Shown one piece after another: positions 1-7,625 of a stretch of 14,559 nucleotides of DNA. Origin of the DNA: Rhodospirillaceae bacterium CCH5-H10 (GTDB taxonomy: Bacteria > Pseudomonadota > Alphaproteobacteria > Reyranellales > Reyranellaceae); NCBI GenBank assembly GCA_001557035.1, contig LSKJ01000252.1, positions 1 through 14,559 of the forward strand, read 5' to 3'. The stretch's first letter is position 1. Every line of letters starts with the position of its first letter. The notes under the pieces were generated by a model that was given only the letters and a program-made list of their open reading frames with translations, ran no database searches and was not told the DNA's origin. The translations under genes were made by a program, and so were the position numbers.

Positions 1-331
<331 letters not shown>

Positions 332-335
<4 letters not shown>

Positions 336-694
336 GCCCGCTCGACACCTTCATGTTCGACTGGTTCGGCGACACGTTGTTCAACGTGGTGCTGTTCAAC
401 CTCGTCCTGATCGGACCGGCCTCGTTCGCGGCTGGTCACGCGGTGGCGCTCACCTGGCGGCCGTGGCCGCAGATCGTGTTCTACAGCGCGCTGCTTTCTG
501 CGACACTGCGCTTCCTCGATTATGCGCTGGCCAATGGCGAGCTTCTGTCGCTCGCCGGATTCGGACTCGGCTGGGCGGTACAACTGGCGATCGCGGCGTT
601 TGCTTACCGGCTCACGCGGGCGCGCCAGATGGTGCGCCAATATCCGTGGCTTTACCGGCGCAAAGGCTTGCTGGGCTGGGACGAGCGGCACTAA
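332..694 (+). CDS. Small integral membrane protein in the liv operon (DUF6867-like)
   Basis: A 120-residue protein of unknown function. The sequence shows three likely membrane segments, at about residues 14-36, 46-66 and 72-93. A short basic tail follows ([20 protein letters not shown]), ending in LGWDERH. The motif TWRPWPQ between the first two segments and RFLDYAL after the second resemble a small membrane-protein family (DUF6867, named from memory) that accompanies liv operons in Alphaproteobacteria. It starts inside the livF stop codon (4-bp overlap) and precedes the binding-protein gene, so it is almost surely cotranscribed with the transporter. An accessory or stabilising role for the transporter is inference from position only. 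That it is a real gene is supported by the coupled start, a hydrophobic pattern that makes sense, and the lack of any competing frame with recognisable content. Confidence 0.8.
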
Positions 695-706
695 TCTAAC
701 GCCATG

Positions 707-722
707 CTCCGCCATGGCGGAG
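707..722. repeat. 16-bp perfect palindrome between the small membrane gene and the binding-protein gene
   Basis: CTCCGCCATGGCGGAG is its own reverse complement. As RNA it can fold as a 6-bp CTCCGC/GCGGAG stem with a CATG loop. It lies 12 bp after the stop of the preceding gene and 27 bp before the binding-protein start, with no T-tract, so it is not an intrinsic terminator. It could be an mRNA-stabilising or processing hairpin, or a protein-binding dyad. Confidence 0.6.
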
Positions 723-749
723 GGGCCGCAATAAACAGGGAGTCTCCGG

Positions 750-1862
750 ATGAAGAAGATGTACGGCACTTTGGCTGTCGCAGCCGTTGCCTTGATGGCG
801 ATGCCCGCGTTCGCCCAGATCAAGATCGGCTCGGCCGGCCCGATGACCGGCGCAAACGCGGCCTTCGGCGAGCAGCTGAAGCGCGGCGCCGAAATGGCGG
901 TCGCCGACATCAACGCCGCCGGTGGCGTGAACGGCCAGAAGCTGGAACTGGTGATCGGCGACGACGCCTGCGACCCCAAGCAGGCGACTGCCGTCGCCAA
1001 CAAGATGGTGTCGGACAAGGTCGTGTTCGTGGCCGGGCATTTCTGCTCGGGCTCGTCGATCCCGGCGTCGGACATCTACAAGGAAGGCAAGATCCTCCAG
1101 ATCACGCCGGCCTCGACCAACCCGAAACTGACGGACGATGCCGCCTCCAAGGGCAACACCACGGTGTTCCGCACCTGCGGCCGTGACGACGTGCAGGGCA
1201 CGACGGTCGGCAACTACATCCTGAAGAACAACAAGACCGCCAAGGTTGCGATCCTTCACGACAAGTCGCCGTACGGAAAGGGCGTGGCCGACGAGACCAA
1301 GAAGGCCCTGAACAAGGGCGGCCTCCGCGAGACGATGTACGAGGCCTACAACGACACCGACAAGGACTTCGCTGCGCTGATCAACAAGATGAAGCAGGCG
1401 AAGATCGACATCATCGTGCTGGGTGGCTACCACACCGCCGGCGCGCTGATCATCAAGCAGGCGCGTGAGCAGGGCCTGGCGGCAAACATGATGGGCTTCG
1501 ATGCGCTGGAGACGGCCGAGTTCGCCCAGCTGGGCGGCGCGGCCACCAACGGCGTGATGATGTCGTTCCCGCCCAAGGCCGAGGACGACCCCAAGAATGC
1601 CGCCCTGGTTAAGAAGTTCCGCGACGCCAAGTACAATCCGGAAGGCTACACGCTGTTCAGCTACGCGGCCGTGAAGGCCTGGGCCGATGCCGCCAACAAG
1701 GCGAAGTCGACCGAGGCTGCCAAGGTCGCCGCGGCGCTGCGCTCGGGCAAGTACGACTCGGCCGTCGGCGTGCTGGAATTCGACGCCAAGGGCGACATCA
1801 AGGACGCCGTCTACGACATCTACGTTTGGAAGGACGGCAAGTCCTCGCCGATCAAGAAGTAG
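750..1862 (+). CDS. livK: Branched-chain amino acid ABC transporter, periplasmic substrate-binding protein (LivJ/LivK family)
   Basis: A 370-residue periplasmic binding protein that captures an amino acid or amide and delivers it to the LivHMGF membrane complex. The start has a good ribosome site (AGGGAG, 737-742, 7 nt before ATG). Residues 1-22 form a Sec signal peptide (MKKM, a hydrophobic core, then AFA before Gln23), with likely signal peptidase I cleavage at 22/23. The mature start IKIGSAGPMTG is typical of the family, followed by GAEMAVADINAAGGVNG. GDDACDP and GHFCSGSS hold the Cys pair that forms the usual N-lobe disulfide, and the pocket segment HFCSGSSIPASDIY is intact. The protein continues through ILQITPASTNPKLTD and the second lobe to a normal C-terminus. 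It follows livF and the small membrane gene and ends at a strong terminator, so it closes the operon. The exact ligand cannot be read from sequence: LivJ/K relatives also bind amides, urea or aromatic acids. Confidence 0.93.
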   Translation: MKKMYGTLAVAAVALMAMPAFAQIKIGSAGPMTGANAAFGEQLKRGAEMAVADINAAGGVNGQKLELVIGDDACDPKQATAVANKMVSDKVVFVAGHFCSGSSIPASDIYKEGKILQITPASTNPKLTDDAASKGNTTVFRTCGRDDVQGTTVGNYILKNNKTAKVAILHDKSPYGKGVADETKKALNKGGLRETMYEAYNDTDKDFAALINKMKQAKIDIIVLGGYHTAGALIIKQAREQGLAANMMGFDALETAEFAQLGGAATNGVMMSFPPKAEDDPKNAALVKKFRDAKYNPEGYTLFSYAAVKAWADAANKAKSTEAAKVAAALRSGKYDSAVGVLEFDAKGDIKDAVYDIYVWKDGKSSPIKK

Positions 1863-1885
1863 GGCAAATCAGCCCTGCGAGGGAG

Positions 1886-1912
1886 AGGCCCGGCATGCGC
1901 CGGGCCTTTTTC
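1886..1912 (+). terminator. Intrinsic terminator of the liv operon
   Basis: A perfect 9-bp stem (1886-1894 with 1899-1907, AGGCCCGGC/GCCGGGCCT) with the 4-nt loop ATGC runs directly into a T-tract (TTTTTC). It lies 24 bp after the binding-protein stop. A weaker 5-bp hairpin (AGGGC 1861-1865 with GCCCT 1872-1876) precedes it and overlaps the stop codon. Confidence 0.93.
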
Positions 1913-1960
1913 GTTCCGAATCAGTGTCTTGTGTGTCGATTCCCACGATTTTGGGGGACC

Positions 1961-1990
1961 GTGACACCGCCGTCCCCGATATGGTATCGG
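1961..1990 (+). promoter_or_regulatory. Candidate promoter for the rpiB-glyA-nrdR-rib operon
   Basis: GTGACA (1961-1966) matches five of six bases of the TTGACA -35 box. An 18-bp spacer leads to TATCGG (1985-1990), which shares only TAT with the -10 consensus. Transcription would start near 1997, about 28 nt before rpiB. A promoter is expected here because a strong terminator lies just upstream and the next gene is rpiB, but the -10 box is weak and the exact hexamers are a guess. The -10 lies inside the dyad at 1974-1992. Confidence 0.4.
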
Positions 1991-1992
1991 GG
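1974..1992. promoter_or_regulatory. 19-bp operator-like dyad upstream of rpiB
   Basis: CCCCGATATGGTATCGGGG is an 8-bp perfect inverted repeat with a 3-bp centre. A second inverted repeat (GGGGAC 1954-1959 with GTCCCC 1972-1977) shares the CCCC half, so in RNA the two stems exclude each other. There is no T-tract after either. It overlaps the candidate -10 box and would suit an operator. If transcription starts further upstream, it would be a switching leader. I do not recognise a known riboswitch consensus here. Confidence 0.5.
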
Positions 1993-2024
1993 GGCTCAAT
2001 AGATAGAGGGGATCGATCGTCGAT

Positions 2025-2465
2025 ATGCCGGGGGGCGCCATCGCGGTCGCGTCGGATCATGCCGGCTTCGACCTTAAGGAAATCCTGAAGCGCGACCTGC
2101 AGGAAGCAGGTCACGAGGTGCTCGATCTCGGCACCAATTCGACCGCTTCCGTCGATTATCCGGACTTCGGCAAGGCCATGGGCGACGCCATCGCGTCGGG
2201 CAAGGCGGAGCGGGGCGTGCTGGTCTGCGGCAGCGGCATCGGAATCTCCATCGCGGCCAACAGGAATCCCAGCGTTCGCGCAGTGCTCGCGCACGATGTG
2301 ACCTCGGCGCGGCTGTCGCGAGAGCACAACGACGCGAACGTCATTGCCTTCGGCCAGCGCCTGACCGGCATCGAGGTCGCGCGCGAGGCCTTGAAGATCT
2401 TTCTCGCGACCAAATTCGAAGGCGGCCGTCACGCCGGCCGCGTCGACAAGCTTTCAAAGGGTTGA
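2025..2465 (+). CDS. rpiB: Ribose-5-phosphate isomerase B
   Basis: A 146-residue RpiB/LacAB-family protein that interconverts ribose 5-phosphate and ribulose 5-phosphate in the cytosol (non-oxidative pentose phosphate pathway). Ribulose 5-phosphate is also the substrate of RibB encoded downstream. The family motifs are all present: [11 protein letters not shown] near the N-terminus, the active-site loop [14 protein letters not shown] with the catalytic Cys, and [14 protein letters not shown] near the end. Length is normal. The ATG at 2025 is the only sensible start: an in-frame TAG lies at 2004-2006 and no other start codon intervenes. The best ribosome site, GAGGGG (2006-2011), is 13 nt upstream, and that gap is filled exactly by a small inverted repeat (ATCGA-TCG-TCGAT, 2012-2024). 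It is the first gene of a long operon; glyA begins 5 bp after its stop. Confidence 0.95.
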   Translation: MPGGAIAVASDHAGFDLKEILKRDLQEAGHEVLDLGTNSTASVDYPDFGKAMGDAIASGKAERGVLVCGSGIGISIAANRNPSVRAVLAHDVTSARLSREHNDANVIAFGQRLTGIEVAREALKIFLATKFEGGRHAGRVDKLSKG

Positions 2466-2470
2466 GTGTC

Positions 2471-3778
2471 ATGAGCCAAGCCGCCGTCAAGATGAGCGAT
2501 TCTCCGCTGCCGATGTTCACCGTAGGTGTCGCCGAGGCCGATCCAGCGATCGACGCCGTCCTCAAGGGCGAACTGCATCGCCAGCAGGAGCAGATCGAAC
2601 TGATTGCCTCGGAGAACATCGTCTCGCGTGCCGTGCTCGAGGCGGCGGGCTCGGTGCTGACCAACAAGTATGCCGAGGGCTATCCGCGCCGCCGCTACTA
2701 CGGCGGCTGCGAGGAGGTCGACAAGGCCGAGGACCTGGCGATCGAGCGCGCCAAGAAGCTCTTCGACTGCTCGTTCGCCAACGTGCAGCCGCACTCCGGC
2801 GCGCAGGCCAACCAGGCCGTCTTCATGGCGCTGCTGCAGCCGGGCGACACGTTCCTCGGCATGGCGCTCGACCAGGGCGGCCATCTCACCCACGGCTCAC
2901 CCGCCAACCAGTCCGGCAAGTGGTTCAAGGTCGTGTCCTACGGCCTCAAGCCCGACACGCATCTGATCGACTACGAGCAGATGGAGGAGGCGGCCCGTCG
3001 CGAGAAGCCGAAGCTGATCATCGCCGGCGCCTCGGCCTATTCGCGCCACATCGACTGGGCGCGCTTCCGCAAGGTGGCCGACGAGATCGGCGCCTACTTC
3101 ATGGTCGACATGGCGCACTATGCCGGTCTGGTCGCGGCCGGCGTCTATCCGAGCCCGCTGCCGCATGCCCATGTCGTGACGACGACGACGCACAAGACGC
3201 TGCGCGGCCCGCGCGGCGGCATGATCCTGTCGAACGACGCCGAACTCGGGAAGAAGATCAACTCGGCGGTGTTCCCCGGCCTGCAGGGCGGCCCGCTGAT
3301 GCACATCATCGCCGCCAAGGCGGTGGCGTTCGGCGAGGCGCTGAAGCCCGACTTCAAGGTCTATGCGCAGCAGGTGGTCGACAATGCGCGGGCGCTGGCG
3401 GCGACGCTGACCGAGCGCGGCCTGAAGATCGTCTCGGGCGGCACCGACAGTCACGTCATGCTGGTCGACCTGCGTCCGAAGAAGGCGACCGGCGTGTCGG
3501 CGGAGAAGGTGCTCGACCGCGCCGGCATCACGACCAACAAGAACAGCATTCCGGGCGATCCGGAGAAGTACACGATCACGTCGGGCGTGCGGCTCGGCTC
3601 GCCGGCGGGCACGTCGCGCGGCTTCGGCGTCGCGGAGTTCCAGCAGATCGGCCATCTGATCGCCGACGTGCTCGATGGTATCGCCAAGAACGGTCCGGAC
3701 GGCGACGCCCAGGTCGAGGCCCAGGTTCGAGCCAAGGTGCACGCGCTTTGCGCGCGCTTCCCGATCTACCGCGACTGA
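2471..3778 (+). CDS. glyA: Serine hydroxymethyltransferase
   Basis: A PLP enzyme that converts serine and tetrahydrofolate to glycine and 5,10-methylene-THF, the main entry of one-carbon units for purine, thymidylate and methionine synthesis. About 435 residues, normal length. It shows [11 protein letters not shown] and [18 protein letters not shown] in the N-terminal part. The PLP-lysine motif [14 protein letters not shown] follows, with the Schiff-base Lys at about residue 242 from this start. [16 protein letters not shown] and the C-terminal [16 protein letters not shown] complete the set. I choose the ATG at 2471, which has AAAGGG (2456-2461) 9 nt upstream. A TTG at 2462 overlaps the rpiB stop and a further ATG lies at 2492. 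Separated from rpiB by 5 bp and from nrdR by 35 bp. glyA next to rpiB and nrdR is a common alphaproteobacterial arrangement. Confidence 0.97.
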   Translation: MSQAAVKMSDSPLPMFTVGVAEADPAIDAVLKGELHRQQEQIELIASENIVSRAVLEAAGSVLTNKYAEGYPRRRYYGGCEEVDKAEDLAIERAKKLFDCSFANVQPHSGAQANQAVFMALLQPGDTFLGMALDQGGHLTHGSPANQSGKWFKVVSYGLKPDTHLIDYEQMEEAARREKPKLIIAGASAYSRHIDWARFRKVADEIGAYFMVDMAHYAGLVAAGVYPSPLPHAHVVTTTTHKTLRGPRGGMILSNDAELGKKINSAVFPGLQGGPLMHIIAAKAVAFGEALKPDFKVYAQQVVDNARALAATLTERGLKIVSGGTDSHVMLVDLRPKKATGVSAEKVLDRAGITTNKNSIPGDPEKYTITSGVRLGSPAGTSRGFGVAEFQQIGHLIADVLDGIAKNGPDGDAQVEAQVRAKVHALCARFPIYRD

Positions 3779-3813
3779 CAAGGCGCAAAGCCAGAAGAAA
3801 ACAGGGGAACTAG

Positions 3814-4278
3814 ATGCGCTGTCCATTCTGCGGTCACGAGGATACCCAAGTTAAGGACTCGAGGCCGACCGACGACAATTCGGCGATCCGCCGGCGGCGC
3901 TATTGCCCGTCCTGCGGTTCGCGCTTCACGACCTTCGAGCGCGTCCAGCTGCGCGAACTGACGGTGGTGAAGAAGAACGGACAGCGCGTGCAGTTCGATC
4001 GCGACAAGCTGGCGCGTTCCATACAGGTCGCCTGCCGCAAGCGGCCGGTCGACCCGGAGCGCACCGAGCGCGTCGTGAACGGCATCGTGCGCCGCCTCGA
4101 AAGCTCCGGCGAGAGCGAGATTCCCTCGACGCAGATCGGCGAGCTGGTGATGGACGCGCTGCGCGCGCTCGATCCGGTCGCCTATGTGCGGTTCGCCTCG
4201 GTCTATCGCAACTTCCGCGAGGCCCGGGACTTCGAGGAGTTCATCTCCGACCTGGCCGATACCCACTTCAAGGACTGA
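3814..4278 (+). CDS. nrdR: Transcriptional repressor NrdR of ribonucleotide reductase genes
   Basis: A 154-residue NrdR: an N-terminal zinc ribbon (CPFC at residues 3-6 and CPSC at about 31-34) that binds DNA, followed by an ATP-cone domain (from about residue 49, [23 protein letters not shown]) that senses ATP versus dATP. It represses ribonucleotide reductase operons when dATP is high. The linker [17 protein letters not shown] and the C-terminal [13 protein letters not shown] are family hallmarks. Length is standard. Ribosome site AGGGGA (3803-3808) lies 5 nt before ATG. It sits between glyA and ribD, the usual neighbours in Proteobacteria. Its targets are not in this window, and I see no clear NrdR-box pair here. 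Confidence 0.97.
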   Translation: MRCPFCGHEDTQVKDSRPTDDNSAIRRRRYCPSCGSRFTTFERVQLRELTVVKKNGQRVQFDRDKLARSIQVACRKRPVDPERTERVVNGIVRRLESSGESEIPSTQIGELVMDALRALDPVAYVRFASVYRNFREARDFEEFISDLADTHFKD

Positions 4279-4282
4279 GGCG

Positions 4283-5374
4283 ATGATGCGCGCGGCGCTC
4301 GCGCTGGCGCGCCGTTCGCTCGGCCGCACCTGGCCCAATCCCGCCGTCGGCTGCGTCATCGTGCGCGACGGTCAGGTGATCGCGCGTGGGCGCACGCGCG
4401 ACGGCGGCCGGCCGCATGCCGAAGCCGATGCGATCGCCGAAGCGACGAAGGCGGGCGTGTCCATGAAAGGCGCGACGGCCTACGTCACGCTCGAACCGTG
4501 TTCCCACCACGGCCGCACGCCGCCGTGCGCTGACGCGCTGGTGGCCGCGGGTGTCGCGCGGGTCGTGTCCGCGCTGGAGGATCCCGATCCACGCGTGAAG
4601 GGGCAGGGGCATGCCCGCCTGAAGGCCGCCGGCATCAGAGTCGAGGTGGGCGAAGGCGCGGCCGAAGCGGCGGAGATCAACGCGGGGTTCCTGCGGCGCG
4701 TACGCGAAGGGCGGCCTCTCTTCCATCTCAAGATGGCGGGCTCGCTCGACGGCCGCATCGCGACCGCGTCGGGCGAGAGCAAATGGATCACCGGACCGGC
4801 GGCGCGGCAGGACGGCCATCGCCTGCGGGCGATCCACGACGCCATCCTGGTCGGCGCGGCGACGGTCGCCGCCGACGATCCCGATCTTACCTGCCGACTG
4901 CCGGGACTGGCCGCGTACTCGCCGGTCCGTATCGTCCTCGACTCGCAGGCGCGCCTGTCGCCAGCCTCCAGACTCGCGACCTCGGCACGGGCCACGCCGG
5001 TCTGGCTCGTCTGCACCAGCACGGCGACATCGGATCGAAGAGACAGGCTCGCGGCGCTTGGTGTAGAGATCGTCGAGGTCGAGCGCGGTGCGGACGGGCG
5101 CATCGACGTTTCGGCGGCCGCGCAGGCGCTGGGCGCGCGCGGGTTGACCCGGGTCCTCGTCGAGGGCGGCGGCCAGGTGGCCGCGTCTTTCCTGAGGGCG
5201 GGCCTCGTCGATGGCATTTCGAGCTACCGCGCCGGGTTGATCCTGGGCGGAGACGGCCGCTCTGCGGTCGGCGGACTGGAATTTGCACGGCTCGGTTCCG
5301 CGCCCCGGTTCCGGCTGGTTTCGGCGCGGCAACTGCAGGGCGACACGCTGGAAACCTGGCGGCGGGAGGATTAA
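4283..5374 (+). CDS. ribD: Bifunctional diaminohydroxyphosphoribosylaminopyrimidine deaminase / 5-amino-6-(5-phosphoribosylamino)uracil reductase
   Basis: A two-domain enzyme for the second and third steps of riboflavin synthesis: zinc-dependent deamination of the pyrimidine, then NADPH-dependent reduction of the ribose side chain. The N-terminal deaminase (about residues 1-145) has WPNPAVGCVIV, the catalytic HAE (GRPHAEADAI) and zinc ligands in EPCSHHGRTPPCADAL. The reductase follows with KMAGSLDGRIAT, KWITGPAARQDGHRLR, AILVGAATVAADDPDLTCRLPG and LVEGGGQVAASFL. Total 363 residues, normal. I take the ATG at 4283 (tandem ATGATG), 4 bp after the nrdR stop, with GAGGCG overlapping that stop. This leaves an N-terminus about five residues shorter than the Escherichia coli protein. 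The only longer in-frame start (4184) would lie deep in nrdR and add unrelated residues. Ends 9 bp before ribE. Confidence 0.96.
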   Translation: MMRAALALARRSLGRTWPNPAVGCVIVRDGQVIARGRTRDGGRPHAEADAIAEATKAGVSMKGATAYVTLEPCSHHGRTPPCADALVAAGVARVVSALEDPDPRVKGQGHARLKAAGIRVEVGEGAAEAAEINAGFLRRVREGRPLFHLKMAGSLDGRIATASGESKWITGPAARQDGHRLRAIHDAILVGAATVAADDPDLTCRLPGLAAYSPVRIVLDSQARLSPASRLATSARATPVWLVCTSTATSDRRDRLAALGVEIVEVERGADGRIDVSAAAQALGARGLTRVLVEGGGQVAASFLRAGLVDGISSYRAGLILGGDGRSAVGGLEFARLGSAPRFRLVSARQLQGDTLETWRRED

Positions 5375-5383
5375 GTAGCGGCC

Positions 5384-5986
5384 ATGTTCACAGGTATCGT
5401 GTCCGACATCGGCGAGATCGTCTCGGTCGACCCCGGCGGCAAGGCGGGAGACCGTCGGTTCGTGATCGCCACCCGGCATGACATGGCGCCGATTGCCATT
5501 GGCGCCTCGATCGCCTGCTCGGGCTGCTGTCTCACGGTGGTCGAGAAGGGTGCCGGCCGGTTCGCTGTCGAGGTCTCGGGGGAGAGCCTCGACAAGACGC
5601 ATCTCGGCGACTGGTCGGTCGGCAGCCGGCTCAACCTCGAATTGTCGCTGAAGCTCGGCGACGAACTGGGCGGCCATCTCGTGTACGGACACGTGGATGG
5701 CGTCGGCAAGATCGTCTCCATGACGCCGGAAGGCGGCAGCGTGCGCTTCGTGTTCGAGGCGCCGCCCGAACTGGCGCGCTTCGTCGCCGCCAAGGGCTCT
5801 GTGGCGATCGACGGCATTTCGCTTACGGTCAATGAAGTGGACGGCAACCGCTTCGGTGTGAACGTGATTTCACACACCCAGGCGGTTACCACTCTTGGAC
5901 AGGCTCGGGTCGGCCAGCGGGTCAACCTTGAGGTGGATATGCTCGCGCGTTACGTTGCGCGACTGTTGGAGCATCAGAAATCATGA
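5384..5986 (+). CDS. ribE: Riboflavin synthase, alpha subunit
   Basis: Catalyses the last step of riboflavin synthesis, dismutation of two 6,7-dimethyl-8-ribityllumazine molecules to riboflavin and the pyrimidine product of RibD. The protein of 200 residues starts with the invariant MFTGIV and consists of two similar beta-barrel halves. Half one carries [17 protein letters not shown] and [13 protein letters not shown]; half two carries [21 protein letters not shown] and [12 protein letters not shown]. The second-half VNLEVD aligns with LNLELS of the first half, as expected from the internal duplication. A Shine-Dalgarno GGGAGGA (5364-5370) sits 13 nt upstream, inside the end of ribD. The stop overlaps the ribBX start (ATGA, 5983-5986). 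In alphaproteobacteria the symbol ribE is used; in E. coli this protein is called RibC or RibE. Confidence 0.97.
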   Translation: MFTGIVSDIGEIVSVDPGGKAGDRRFVIATRHDMAPIAIGASIACSGCCLTVVEKGAGRFAVEVSGESLDKTHLGDWSVGSRLNLELSLKLGDELGGHLVYGHVDGVGKIVSMTPEGGSVRFVFEAPPELARFVAAKGSVAIDGISLTVNEVDGNRFGVNVISHTQAVTTLGQARVGQRVNLEVDMLARYVARLLEHQKS

Positions 5987-7134
5987 GTGCGCTCGAAAAG
6001 GACGCTTGGCGGATCACCTTCAGCGAAGTGAAGGCCGCCGCCGAGGACATCATCGAGGAGGCCCGCAAGGGCCGGATGTTCATCCTTGTCGACGACGAGG
6101 ACCGCGAGAACGAGGGCGACCTGGTGATCCCGGCGCAGTGGGCGACCCCGGAGGCCATCAACTTCATGGCCCGGCACGCGCGCGGCCTGATCTGCCTGGC
6201 GCTGACGCGCGAGCGGGTCGAGCAACTCGGCCTGCCGCTGATGTCGCAGAACAACCGTACGCGTCATTCGACGGCCTTCACCGTCTCGATCGAAGCGCGC
6301 GAGGGCGTGACGACCGGCATCTCGGCCGCCGATCGCTCGCGCACCGTGTCCGTGGCGATCGATCCTTCGTGCGGACCGCAGGATATCGTGACGCCCGGCC
6401 ATGTCTTCCCGCTGGTTGCCCGCGACGGCGGCACGCTGGAGCGGACCGGCCATACCGAGGCAGCGGTCGATATCGCGCGCCTGGCGGGCCTCAACCCGGC
6501 CGGCGTGATCTGCGAGATCATGAACGACGACGGCACGATGGCCCGTCGCAACGACCTCATCACCTTCGCGCAGCGCCACGCACTCAAGATCGGCACCATC
6601 GCCGACCTGATCGCCTATCGGCGCCGTTACGACTCGATCGTGAAGCGAATCAGCGAAACGGCGCTCGACAGCACCTGGGGCGGCGACTTCCGCTGCGTCG
6701 TCTATGTGAACAAGGTGACGATGGCGCAGCATGTCGCGCTGGTGAAGGGCGACCCGGCGGCCGGCGGTCCGGTCATGGTGCGCATGCACGCCGTCAACCT
6801 CTTCACCGACACGCTGGGCCAGCGCAGCGGCGGCCGCGGCGGCGAGATCGAGGCCTCGATGCGCGAGATCGCCAAGGAAGGCCGTGGTGTCATCGTGCTG
6901 ATCCGCGAGCCGCTTACCGTCGTCCTGGCCGAGCAGCGTCGCCGCGCCGGCGAGGCGATCGAGCCGGCCGGGCAGGAACTTCGCGACTACGGCGTCGGCG
7001 CCCAGATCCTGATCGATCTCGGCGTGAAGGAAATGGTGCTGCTCAGCAATTCGCAGAAGAGCGTCGTCGGTCTCGAAGGCTTCGGCCTCACGATCGTGGC
7101 GCAGAAGCCGGTTCCCGGCCGCGCAAAGGTCTAA
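5983..7134 (+). CDS. ribB: 3,4-dihydroxy-2-butanone 4-phosphate synthase with degenerate GTP cyclohydrolase II-like domain (RibBX)
   Basis: Residues about 10-205 are an intact DHBP synthase: [11 protein letters not shown] at 37-47 binds metal and substrate, and [17 protein letters not shown] completes the site. It makes the four-carbon unit of riboflavin from ribulose 5-phosphate. The C-terminal part (about 212-383) has the length and layout of GTP cyclohydrolase II but not its chemistry. Where that enzyme has the three zinc cysteines (CLTGD, then RCDCG) this protein reads [17 protein letters not shown] (6796-6846), with none. The RQEGRGIGL catalytic segment is replaced by [10 protein letters not shown]. 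This matches RibBX, a variant known from many Proteobacteria in which the RibX domain has no established activity. Automatic labels of RibBA would therefore be misleading, and GTP cyclohydrolase II must be supplied by another locus. It overlaps ribE by 4 bp and ends 2 bp before ribH. Confidence 0.93.
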   Translation: MSALEKDAWRITFSEVKAAAEDIIEEARKGRMFILVDDEDRENEGDLVIPAQWATPEAINFMARHARGLICLALTRERVEQLGLPLMSQNNRTRHSTAFTVSIEAREGVTTGISAADRSRTVSVAIDPSCGPQDIVTPGHVFPLVARDGGTLERTGHTEAAVDIARLAGLNPAGVICEIMNDDGTMARRNDLITFAQRHALKIGTIADLIAYRRRYDSIVKRISETALDSTWGGDFRCVVYVNKVTMAQHVALVKGDPAAGGPVMVRMHAVNLFTDTLGQRSGGRGGEIEASMREIAKEGRGVIVLIREPLTVVLAEQRRRAGEAIEPAGQELRDYGVGAQILIDLGVKEMVLLSNSQKSVVGLEGFGLTIVAQKPVPGRAKV

Positions 7135-7136
7135 GA

Positions 7137-7625
7137 ATGTCGACACGGACGGAAAACCCGACGGCCCGGCCGGCGGTCGCTGGCGTCAAGGGCGCGCGCA
7201 TCCTCATCGTCGAGTCGCGCTACTACGCCGACATCGCCGACGCGCTGATCAAGGGCGCCGAGCAGGAGATCACCAGGAACGGCGCCAAGGTGGACCGCGT
7301 CGTCGTTCCGGGCGCCTTCGAGATTCCGGGCGCGATCGCGCTGGCGGCCGGCAAGAAGGGCAAGCGCTACGACGGCTACGTGGCGCTGGGCTGCGTCATC
7401 CGCGGCGAGACGACCCACTACGACTATGTCTGCGGCGAGAGTGCGCGCGGCCTGATGGACCTCGCGGTCCAGAAGAAGCTGGCGATCGGCTACGGCATCG
7501 TGACGGTGGAGAACATCGAGCAGGCGCGGGCACGCGCCTTCACGGATCGCGGCGACAAGGGCGGCGATGCCGCCCATGCCTGTCTCGCCATGGTGGCTCT
7601 GGCCCGTCGCTGGAATAAATCGTGA
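7137..7625 (+). CDS. ribH: 6,7-dimethyl-8-ribityllumazine synthase
   Basis: Condenses the RibB product with the RibD-derived pyrimidine to give lumazine, the substrate of RibE; family members assemble as pentamers or icosahedral shells. The 162-residue protein shows ILIVESRYYADIADALIKGA, the substrate loop VPGAFEIPGAI, GCVIRGETTHYDYVC with the catalytic His, and GIVTVENIEQARARA. It ends with RGDKGGDAAHACLAM, close to the phosphate-binding segment. The ATG at 7137 is chosen: it is 2 bp after the ribBX stop, with AAAGG (7125-7129) 7 nt upstream. The same frame stays open far upstream through ribBX, but that part reads as an arginine-rich shadow. The stop overlaps the nusB start (GTGA, 7622-7625), as is typical of ribH-nusB pairs. 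Confidence 0.97.
   Translation: MSTRTENPTARPAVAGVKGARILIVESRYYADIADALIKGAEQEITRNGAKVDRVVVPGAFEIPGAIALAAGKKGKRYDGYVALGCVIRGETTHYDYVCGESARGLMDLAVQKKLAIGYGIVTVENIEQARARAFTDRGDKGGDAAHACLAMVALARRWNKS

Noticed and set aside
3779..3813. FMN riboswitch or separate rib promoter near the rib genes
   Set aside because: The glyA-nrdR gap is 35 bp and the nrdR-ribD gap 4 bp, too short for an FMN element. No such consensus was seen upstream of rpiB either.
4184..4282. Longer ribD start inside nrdR
   Set aside because: The extra 33 residues read as a shadow of nrdR, and the tandem ATG at 4283 lies right after the nrdR stop with alignable sequence.
4268..5692. Long open frame on the minus strand (474 codons) opposite ribD/ribE
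   Set aside because: The translation is rich in Arg, Ala, Gly and Asp with no domain, and it lies opposite two genes with clear family motifs. High GC content leaves such shadow frames open.
5895..7136. Upstream extension of the ribH reading frame through ribBX
   Set aside because: The added residues are arginine-rich and unlike any domain. The family start and ribosome site are at 7137, and ribBX occupies this stretch in another frame.
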